From assembly GCA_015486815.1 (NCBI GenBank), contig WFQY01000456.1:1-16859 (forward strand): a DNA stretch of 16,859 nt, read 5' to 3'. The stretch comes from Phycisphaerae bacterium. Its GTDB lineage: Bacteria; Planctomycetota; Phycisphaerae; JAAYCJ01. The stretch's first letter is position 1. Each line of letters opens with the position of its first letter. Shown in pieces: positions 7,529-14,858 of this stretch. The translations under genes and the position numbers were made by a program. The notes beneath the pieces were generated by a model, which saw only the letters and a list, made by a program, of their open reading frames with translations, ran no database searches and had not been told where the DNA came from.

Positions 7529-8848
7529 ATGGCAAAAATAGTATTGATTGGTGGTGGTAGCTACAACTGGACACCGGGATTGGTAAGGGATATGGTATTG
7601 AGGCCCGAACTTGCGGGTTCGGAATTGTGGCTTGTAGATATTAATCCGCAGGCATTGGCGGATTTGGAAAAATATTGTAAAGCGTTGTTTAAACACACGA
7701 ATTCAGATTTTACCTTGCATGTTACCGATTCGCGAGATGAGGCGTTGGCGGGGGCTGACTTTGTGGCTATTACAATATCGACGGGTGGGCTTGATGCGAT
7801 GAGGCATGATTTGGAAATTCCGTATAAGTACGGAATATATCAGCCTGTCGGCGATACCGTCGGACCTGGCGGGATATCAAGGGCGTTGCGAAATATACCT
7901 GTATTCGTCGATTTCGGCAAAAGTATAATGAAACATTGTCCTGATGCTTGGGTAATCAATATTACCAATCCACTGACGGTTCTTACGCAGACGTTGGCAA
8001 AAGCCGGCTGTAAGGTTATAGGCCTGTGCCATGAGTTATATGCGCTTTGGGGACTTTTGAAAGAGCATTTTCATTGCGAATGGGATGATGTTTCATTGTC
8101 GGTAGCAGGATTGAATCATTTCGCTTTTATTCTTTCGTCGCACTATAAAGACAAAAATTGCTTTGATGTGTTTAAGCAATGGGTGGAAGACCCGAAGAAT
8201 CAGCTATTGAAGGCTGACGTTGATTTGACTCACGAAGAGACGCACGGACATCATCTTTTCAAGTTCGAATATTTTCGTAGGACGGGAAGGATGTTGTATC
8301 CGGGCGATAGGCATATAAGCGAATTTTTCTCTAACGTTCTTACGGAAGAATCGAAATACGGGGCGATATACGGGATTAAGTTGACTAAGATTGAAGATAG
8401 ATTTAATTGGCTTGAGAAGGCGAAAGAGCGAGTCAAAGAATGGACGGAAAAGCCCGAAACTATCGAGCTGAAACCTTCGCGAGAGGCGCTGTCGAGTATT
8501 CTGGTATCGCTGATTACGGGCAAACCGTTGATAGAAGTGGTAAATCTGCCAAATGCTGGGCAGATAGACAATCTTCCGCGAGGGGTTGTTGTGGAGACGA
8601 TGGCAACGATCATAGCGGATAGCGTGGTTCCTCATAGTGTAGGAGCGGTGCCTGATGATATTGCTATGCTGTTAAATCATCATGCACATAGGTTTAATAT
8701 TGTTATAGAGGCAGCATTGAGGGGCGATAGGAAGTTAGCGTTGGAAGCGATGTCAACCGATCCGATGGTAAGGGAATGGCAGAGTGCAGGAAAATTGCTC
8801 GATGAATTGCTGCAAGCAAATAAAGCCCTTTTGCCTCAATTTGAATAG
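7529..8848 (+). CDS. Glycoside hydrolase family 4 (NAD+ and metal-dependent glycosidase)
   Basis: 439 residues, the usual GH4 length, with no signal peptide, so cytoplasmic. GH4 enzymes cleave glycosides by transient oxidation at C3 with NAD+, metal-assisted elimination, then reversal. Visible motifs: the NAD loop IGGGSYNW (7-14); DIN ending the second strand; GDT (108-110) within the VGDTVGPGG loop; NITNP (145-148 around N147-P148) that contacts substrate; GLCHE with C167 and H168; and AGLNHF with N196-H197. Cys167 and His197 match the two Mn2+ ligands of the family. The four residues at the Cys motif are CHEL. From memory, CHEV marks alpha-glucosidases, CHSV alpha-galactosidases, CHGN alpha-glucuronidases, and CDMP and CNVP the phosphoglycosidases. 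CHEL is closest to the alpha-glucosidase form and argues against a phosphorylated substrate, but the specificity is open. It ends the plus block, 40 bp from the end of the opposing GH2 gene. Confidence 0.93.
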   Translation: MAKIVLIGGGSYNWTPGLVRDMVLRPELAGSELWLVDINPQALADLEKYCKALFKHTNSDFTLHVTDSRDEALAGADFVAITISTGGLDAMRHDLEIPYKYGIYQPVGDTVGPGGISRALRNIPVFVDFGKSIMKHCPDAWVINITNPLTVLTQTLAKAGCKVIGLCHELYALWGLLKEHFHCEWDDVSLSVAGLNHFAFILSSHYKDKNCFDVFKQWVEDPKNQLLKADVDLTHEETHGHHLFKFEYFRRTGRMLYPGDRHISEFFSNVLTEESKYGAIYGIKLTKIEDRFNWLEKAKERVKEWTEKPETIELKPSREALSSILVSLITGKPLIEVVNLPNAGQIDNLPRGVVVETMATIIADSVVPHSVGAVPDDIAMLLNHHAHRFNIVIEAALRGDRKLALEAMSTDPMVREWQSAGKLLDELLQANKALLPQFE

Positions 8849-8888
8849 TTGGTTTCGACAAAGCCGGTTGGGTTGAGTGTTATTGGTG

Positions 8889-11800
8889 TTATATCCAACT
8901 TATGAAGTCGAAGCTTGTTTCGGGCTGATGTAAGAGGTTGTGCCATTTCATCGATATGGTTGAGCGCTGCGAAAGGGGGTCCCATCGTACGATTATATAA
9001 TTATAGCCTTGCTCAAGGGCAATATCGCTAACGGTAGAATGGCCGGCGGTAATTGATAGGATAGCGATGCTTTTTCCGTTGATAAAAATCTCTACCGTAC
9101 CTTCGCCTATTATGTCGAGGCAGGTTTTTGTTTCGGGGTCGGGAGCGTCGAAGGTGTTTTTCGTATCTTTTCTCGCAACGGGTGAATGAATAACATAAAA
9201 AAGATAGAGGTCTTCGGATATATCCATTCCGCTTGCATTCCATATACCATCGTCGGATTCTATGGCAGTCCAGTCAGCGAGTCCGAGAATCGCATTCGAA
9301 GGCATTCTTTCGCCCGTATAAACGGTTGCCTGCATAAATTTTTCCATCAGGGCAGCATCAGTTTTTATGTTTGCGATATGTACCTTTCGCGGATAACCTT
9401 GGCTGACGGCAGAACTGTCGGGCACAGACTCACCATCGAGTAGGCTGACGCTTGAATGATGTCCGAGATTCGCCTTGATGCGATTGAAAAGTCGATTGAA
9501 TCGTTGACGTTTATTAACCGGCGGAGCGAATTGATTTATCAAAATGCAGCCACTGCCAATACGAATTTTACCCATAACAATAGCTTTCGGTGGTTTTTCG
9601 TTTCCGTAAACAAAACGTGTTAATGTATGGGCACGGAGCAGCTCCGTTTTGCCGTTGAGTACCATAAGTTCCTTCAGTCCGCTTTGCTCGGGAGTTATCA
9701 GAAGCTCTTCTATCTTGTCGTTGGGTTTGAAAACCGTTGTTGCGATGACGAAATTTTCAGCTTCCTCGCGCGTATATGGCCAAGTTTCGATGCCACAGGT
9801 ATCTTCGTTCGAAACGCCACTGAGTATTTTATCATCAGCGGCACGGACAGCTTGATATACATCGCTGATATCGCATAGCTCAAGTTTAACGCCAAGGGCT
9901 TCGCTCCATACTTCAAGGGCTGTTGGCGGAATGTTGTTGACTATTACCGTCTTGCCGGAACGAGCAGCTTCTATGAGCGAGTGTATTTTATCCGTTTCGC
10001 TGCCAGCAATTTCAATAAGCTCGGTCTGTGGAGATTTTTTATAACTTTGTGCCCTGCGGAGCATATTGACAAATAATCGTTGAGCAGCTGGGATGCTTGT
10101 GATTTTGTCTGTTATTCGAAATTGGCAGGCAATAATCAATCCGTCTGCTTCGTAAGCTTCGAAAAGCGGACAGTAATCGAGATTGCCTTTACCGAAGCTG
10201 CCTTCGCCACTGTCAGCTAATATGTGCATATAGCCGCCGTCGTCTTTACGATACATATATTTTGCGACATAGGAATCACCCGTCAGAGCGGCATAGGGGT
10301 CTTCGCCCCAGAAGGCCAGGTCTTCGTCGGTTAAGCCGTCAAAAATAGGATGCTCGAAGCTGCGTATAAAAGCGGTAAGTACCGGTTTTGGTTCAATCTT
10401 TAAGCCGGGAAAGACCGATATGCCTTGTTCCATTATAATTACCCTTCCGCCATTTCTGGCGAATTGACGGATTTGTTTGTTTTGCTGGCTGGCTGGTTTG
10501 ATGGTTGATTTTTCCATAATCAGAATTTTAGCATCGTCAGACGATAACTCTTGCAGGGAGCTAATATAATGATAATCGAGGTGCATCTTCTCGAGAATAT
10601 CTCTCAGTAAGCCCTGTCCCAATACCGCAATAGGCGAAGTAATTTTCGATTCCGATTTATTCGGTATATTTATAAATGGCGAACGCTCTATTTTTATCGT
10701 ACGCTGCCAGCTATCTAAAATATTGTCGCCGAGGCGGAATTGCACCGAATATTGATAATTTCCCGATTCAATGTCATCGGGGATATCGACTGTTATCGTA
10801 CGCATTTCCACTTGACCACGGCTGATATTAACCGGTTCGTTTATGTCGCAAATAGTTTGTTTGTCATTCGATAGTTTAACGTAAAGAGTTCCGTTTTGAG
10901 CGGAAAGAGTATCGTTGACGAGATAGATGTTTCTTTGAAATTTCGCACTGGTGAAGTATGTTTTGTTTAAACTCAAATCGGTAACAAGAAAAGGTCTGAA
11001 TCCCCGGGTTTGCAAATCGAAGCTGATTTGCGTTGCATAGCCTTTGCCTTTCTCACTCCAAAAATCAAATTCGCTGGAATATGGTTGTACAATCAAAGGT
11101 TTAACGCCCGGTGTTGTGTAATCATCGTAATTCGGTTTGATAGTTTCGGGATAGGGACGTAAAATTTCCAAGCAACATTGATTCCACGGTGCGAGGCAGC
11201 AGACACCCATTGCACGGGCGGACTCGATTATCATTTGGCAGTCGCGTCCCGCTACTTCGGATATCAAAGAGAAGTCGGCATAAACTTTATCTCCGCCGAG
11301 ATGCTGCGTGGTATGTGGGGCTGCGTAATGATGTATTCCTATTTCACCACAGTGTAATGGTTTGCTTTTATCCCACCAGCCAATTCCCGCACATTCTTTG
11401 CCATAATGTCGGCTGATGATATTTATATCGTCCGATTTTTCATTCCATAATGATGTATCGCCTTCGTGATATGCAGGGCGGGTAGGGTCAAGCTGCTCGA
11501 AGAGTTTACGCAATCGGGGCAGATGCTTCATACACGCTTCGGTGCTGTCGTTGTGTCTCATTTCATTTTCGACACTCCAGAGGATAACCGAAGGGTGATT
11601 TTTGTCTCGCTTGACAAATCGGCGGATATGATCTTCAGCTGCTATCCAATAATCAGGACTATTTGCGCCTTGTGCTCTGCCTGCACCATCCATCCCTGTT
11701 TCATCGGTAATTAAAATCCCCATTTCATCAGCGATGTCTATAATCAGCTGCGGATTAGGGTGTGTATGCAGACGGGTATGATTCATATTGCCGTCGCGAA

Positions 11801-12905
11801 GCATCGAAAAAAATCGCCTGATATATTTTTCGGTATAATAGCACGCTGTCACCTTATGGCCACAATCGGAAAACAGATGTATCGGATGGTCGTTGAGCAT
11901 TAGGTTATATCCTTCGATCCAGACCTCGCGAAATCCGAACCGCTCGAATGTCGTTTCGAGTTTGCGCTTATTTTCCGTAAGTGTCGTTCGCAGTTGATAT
12001 AGTTTGGGATTTTCCGGCGACCACCATTCAGCGTCTTTCCATTCTTTTACACAATTGACTTGAATTGTGCTGTTGGCATCGATTGTGAGATTTTGTTCTA
12101 TGAGCTCTGCAATCTCTTGTGTTTTGTCAAAATCTTTTTCTTTTGACCAATCTACTATCGCAGCCGATATCGAAATTTTTCTTTTATGATTTGACGAATT
12201 GGTAATTTCCCAGATTACTTCTATTTCATTTCTGCGTGTAGAAGTTCGTATGGTTACATCGCTACAATAGACATCAAGCCGATGATATAGCCAAACGTTC
12301 TGCCATATTCCGCAATGAAATCGAGGCACCCAATCGCCGGTGGGCACATTTGCTTGTCCTTGACCAGCGAAATCGTCTCTGCTGACATAAACATAATCTT
12401 TTACCAGTACCGCAATTTCATTTACGCCTTCGATGAGAAAGTCCGTAACGTCAGCTTCCATAGGCAATGTCGGATGGATGTGCGAGCATATTTTTCTGCC
12501 ATTTACGAACAATATCGATTGGGGCATGATAGCTTCAAAGACCAAAAAATATCGTTTTGACGGTTCGAGTGCGTCTAATGTAATTTCTCTGCGAACCCAT
12601 CCGTTGCGAGTCTGCGACCATTCTTTCGGATAATCAAATGAGTCGAACAGAAATTCATCGAAGTCCGTTATAGATGCTTGCGTTCTTATCTGATCGGAAT
12701 AATATTTTTCGCCTTTTTTACGAACGCCACCTAACGGTTTTGTCCAGAAACTTGGCACAAGATATTTATGCTTTTCCCATCCATCCGCTGGCACTTGTTC
12801 GCTTATATTACTGATATTACCGGTATTACTGATATTACTGAAAATCGGAAGGAAATCCCACCAGCCGTTAAGGCAATAAGCAGCTGAACCATCTGAAAAT
12901 TGCAT
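8889..12905 (-). CDS. Very large family 2 glycoside hydrolase (beta-galactosidase/beta-glucuronidase type)
   Basis: About 1338 residues, longer than E. coli LacZ (1024), with no signal peptide. Order: GH2 sugar-binding jelly roll (about 60-200, with WVRREI, ILFVNGR and GIWQNVWLYH); an Ig-like sandwich (about 200-310); a GH2 barrel (about 320-620) with NHPSVILWSVENE, where N447-E448 is the acid/base motif, and CGEIG with E521 as likely nucleophile. The 73-residue gap between them is close to the 76 of LacZ (E461, E537). Then comes another beta domain (about 640-745), a class I glutamine-amidotransferase-like alpha/beta region without a visible catalytic Cys (about 756-870, GGRVIIMEQG), a second similar alpha/beta segment (about 970-1130), and a C-terminal jelly roll with TVEIFINGK (about 1268). 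It should release a beta-linked terminal sugar; which sugar is not visible. It is last in the minus operon, 22 bp after the PHP gene. The start is set by GGAGA 8 nt upstream; an in-frame TTG at 12920 lies in that site. Confidence 0.92.
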   Translation of the reverse strand: MQFSDGSAAYCLNGWWDFLPIFSNISNTGNISNISEQVPADGWEKHKYLVPSFWTKPLGGVRKKGEKYYSDQIRTQASITDFDEFLFDSFDYPKEWSQTRNGWVRREITLDALEPSKRYFLVFEAIMPQSILFVNGRKICSHIHPTLPMEADVTDFLIEGVNEIAVLVKDYVYVSRDDFAGQGQANVPTGDWVPRFHCGIWQNVWLYHRLDVYCSDVTIRTSTRRNEIEVIWEITNSSNHKRKISISAAIVDWSKEKDFDKTQEIAELIEQNLTIDANSTIQVNCVKEWKDAEWWSPENPKLYQLRTTLTENKRKLETTFERFGFREVWIEGYNLMLNDHPIHLFSDCGHKVTACYYTEKYIRRFFSMLRDGNMNHTRLHTHPNPQLIIDIADEMGILITDETGMDGAGRAQGANSPDYWIAAEDHIRRFVKRDKNHPSVILWSVENEMRHNDSTEACMKHLPRLRKLFEQLDPTRPAYHEGDTSLWNEKSDDINIISRHYGKECAGIGWWDKSKPLHCGEIGIHHYAAPHTTQHLGGDKVYADFSLISEVAGRDCQMIIESARAMGVCCLAPWNQCCLEILRPYPETIKPNYDDYTTPGVKPLIVQPYSSEFDFWSEKGKGYATQISFDLQTRGFRPFLVTDLSLNKTYFTSAKFQRNIYLVNDTLSAQNGTLYVKLSNDKQTICDINEPVNISRGQVEMRTITVDIPDDIESGNYQYSVQFRLGDNILDSWQRTIKIERSPFINIPNKSESKITSPIAVLGQGLLRDILEKMHLDYHYISSLQELSSDDAKILIMEKSTIKPASQQNKQIRQFARNGGRVIIMEQGISVFPGLKIEPKPVLTAFIRSFEHPIFDGLTDEDLAFWGEDPYAALTGDSYVAKYMYRKDDGGYMHILADSGEGSFGKGNLDYCPLFEAYEADGLIIACQFRITDKITSIPAAQRLFVNMLRRAQSYKKSPQTELIEIAGSETDKIHSLIEAARSGKTVIVNNIPPTALEVWSEALGVKLELCDISDVYQAVRAADDKILSGVSNEDTCGIETWPYTREEAENFVIATTVFKPNDKIEELLITPEQSGLKELMVLNGKTELLRAHTLTRFVYGNEKPPKAIVMGKIRIGSGCILINQFAPPVNKRQRFNRLFNRIKANLGHHSSVSLLDGESVPDSSAVSQGYPRKVHIANIKTDAALMEKFMQATVYTGERMPSNAILGLADWTAIESDDGIWNASGMDISEDLYLFYVIHSPVARKDTKNTFDAPDPETKTCLDIIGEGTVEIFINGKSIAILSITAGHSTVSDIALEQGYNYIIVRWDPLSQRSTISMKWHNLLHQPETSFDFISWI
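12805..12841 (-). repeat. Short tandem repeat inside the GH2 gene
   Basis: The unit TATTAC followed by TGA or CGG (plus-strand view) is repeated about four times with small changes. It stays in frame and codes for an Asn/Ser/Ile-rich run, SNISNTGNISNIS, at about residues 22-34, ahead of the jelly roll. A slippage-prone linker is likely. Confidence 0.6.
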
Positions 12906-12913
12906 ATCCGTAT

Positions 12914-12918
12914 TCTCC
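12914..12918 (-). promoter_or_regulatory. Ribosome binding site of the GH2 gene
   Basis: On the minus strand GGAGA ends 8 nt before the ATG at 12905. It lies in the 22-bp gap after the PHP gene, which supports cotranscription, and excludes the overlapping TTG at 12920 as start. Confidence 0.55.
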
Positions 12919-12927
12919 AAAATAGCT

Positions 12928-14802
12928 TCAACTTTGATTTACCCAAATAGGAGATGACCATGCGTATTCGCCATCAATTTGCGTAACGCGGGCATAATAA
13001 TAAGTGTCGCCTTTCTGGCTGCTGTCGTCATACCAAACAAGTTCTTCTTTAATGTCTTTTCCGTTATGTTTCATAATCACATTATTGTTTTTGATAATTT
13101 CGATATATTTGATAGGTGCGGTACCGATAGCTTTGACAACAATTTTGGGTTTGTTTTCGTCGCTTTTATATTCCTCGCCGATGAAGTGTCCATCGACGCG
13201 GAAATCCAGAATGATTCGTTTGCCTGTCGTTGCGTAACATCTTTTGTTCCATAATGCATCCCATATCGCTTCTCTTGTCAGTTCCGTTGCATATACTCCT
13301 ACAAGGCATCCTCGGTGGCAGTTAGCGCTTACCGTTGCTTCGGCAGGGTCGTAGCTATGATGATCGTATAAGCCCGATAGTCCGGGATGGCCATTATGGC
13401 AATCGCTCGATGATATTATGCCGAATCGATGTCCTATCTTAAGGGCGTCTTGAATGAAATGTCCAGCGTGGTACATCAGAATAAAACTCTGGGGATTGCC
13501 GAAATATTCCGAGTTGCCGTGTACGGAAAATATTTCAGCCAACCGTTGCATTTGATCATTTCTGACAGTCCAATCTACCGGTGCGCAGCCATTAGCGATG
13601 CAAAACCTAAGTCCGGAAGGATGATGTGGAATGGTCATTACTTTTTTGCCTTTGAGTTTTTCCCATAATTTTTCAGCTGTATCGCTGTCGGAATCCGAAC
13701 ATCGAAATATGGGCGGGTCGTCTTCGAGATAATAGACATTGCGATGGCCGTGGGTATTTGATGTCCATTCATACGCTTGAAATGTTACAAATTTGCCCGG
13801 TTCGTTGTATTCACGGGCTTTTGCTTTGAGGAATTTCCATTCCGCTTCGCTTAGGTCTTTGCCCAATCTTCTGCCCCAACGTGCATCGTGATCGGTAAGA
13901 GCGGTAAAGTCCAAGCCAGCTACGTCGCGAGCATATACATAATAATCGTCAACGGAGCAGACGCCATCGCTTACGTTGGAATGTCCGTGTATATCTCCCC
14001 AAAAGAGTTTATAATCACTTACATTACTATCACAGACTATCGGATTGCTCGTGCCTGTGATTTTCTTATCTTCTCTGTCGGCATTTGCCAATACGCCTGT
14101 AATCGTATAAATTCCCGCTGGTGAGATTTTCAATTTGAATCGTCCGATACCCGAAGTTAATTTGCATTTGTCGGGTATTTCGGCCATCTCATTGGAACTA
14201 TTCAGGCTGATATACCCGTTATAATCGGTTAGCAGATTGTGATGTTTATCTACGATAGAAATTTTGGCTTCATATTCTTTATCACATTCACATATCGACG
14301 GACAGGAGATGATTATTTTCTCGGGAGCAGCTGCCTTTACGTTCATTATTACCGGTAAGCCTTTGACCTCGCTGTACTGTCCGTCTCCTTTTCTGTCGAT
14401 TGTAACGTTGATAGTTGACCATATCTGCGAGTCGGCGGTAATCGTAGCCCAACGAGAAACTTTAATGCCGCTGACATCGGAGATACGTTTGCCACATATT
14501 ATTTCAATCTTATCGTTTGCTTTCAATATTCCTTCGGTAATCTCGATAAGAATAGAATGCGACCATTCAGTATGCGTGATAAAACCCACATTCGGATTTG
14601 ACATTCGAACTTCGACGTAATTTTCTTTCCTGCTATCATAAGTTTGTATGTCGCCCCAACTCCAATAACAGGGAAACTCTACCCTTATTTTGGCACCTGC
14701 GGAAATATTATCATCGCCAACGGTAATAATAATATTAGCGATATACTTTTCGCCCGCTATCAATTCTTCAGGTAAATTTACCGATACAGTAGTTGATGGC
14801 AT
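12928..14802 (-). CDS. DUF3604-type PHP metallohydrolase with N-terminal beta-rich region
   Basis: 624 residues. Residues about 1-255 are beta-rich, Ig-like in style (repeated I-X-V strands, ending GRFKLKISPAGIYTITG). Residues about 262-540 are a PHP domain of the DUF3604 kind: FWGDIHGHSNVSDG with D270, H272, H274; ARDVAGLDFTALTDHD with D304, H305, D306; IPHH with H393 and H394; and SSSDCHNGHPG with D467 and H469. These are the expected metal ligands, so the enzyme should be active, but DUF3604 substrates are unknown to me; phosphoester or amide/ester hydrolysis is possible. A last beta segment (about 550-624) follows. There is no signal peptide. AAAGG about 9 nt before the ATG at 14802 supports the start. 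It sits in an operon between a DUF6067-like hydrolase and GH2, so a role in removing a substituent from the glycan is a fair guess, no more. Confidence 0.9.
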   Translation of the reverse strand: MPSTTVSVNLPEELIAGEKYIANIIITVGDDNISAGAKIRVEFPCYWSWGDIQTYDSRKENYVEVRMSNPNVGFITHTEWSHSILIEITEGILKANDKIEIICGKRISDVSGIKVSRWATITADSQIWSTINVTIDRKGDGQYSEVKGLPVIMNVKAAAPEKIIISCPSICECDKEYEAKISIVDKHHNLLTDYNGYISLNSSNEMAEIPDKCKLTSGIGRFKLKISPAGIYTITGVLANADREDKKITGTSNPIVCDSNVSDYKLFWGDIHGHSNVSDGVCSVDDYYVYARDVAGLDFTALTDHDARWGRRLGKDLSEAEWKFLKAKAREYNEPGKFVTFQAYEWTSNTHGHRNVYYLEDDPPIFRCSDSDSDTAEKLWEKLKGKKVMTIPHHPSGLRFCIANGCAPVDWTVRNDQMQRLAEIFSVHGNSEYFGNPQSFILMYHAGHFIQDALKIGHRFGIISSSDCHNGHPGLSGLYDHHSYDPAEATVSANCHRGCLVGVYATELTREAIWDALWNKRCYATTGKRIILDFRVDGHFIGEEYKSDENKPKIVVKAIGTAPIKYIEIIKNNNVIMKHNGKDIKEELVWYDDSSQKGDTYYYARVTQIDGEYAWSSPIWVNQS

Positions 14803-14858
14803 TTGCTTAAACCTTTCTTGTAGTCAGGGAAATTATTATGCGTTGTAATAGTTTATTA

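Noticed and set aside
8849..8888. Shared terminator between the convergent blocks
   Set aside because: The 40-bp gap has no convincing GC-rich stem followed by a T-run on either strand; only short GTTGG/CCAAC pairing is seen.
12906..12920. TTG at 12920 as start of GH2
   Set aside because: Same situation: GGAGA overlaps the TTG and lies 8 nt before the ATG at 12905.
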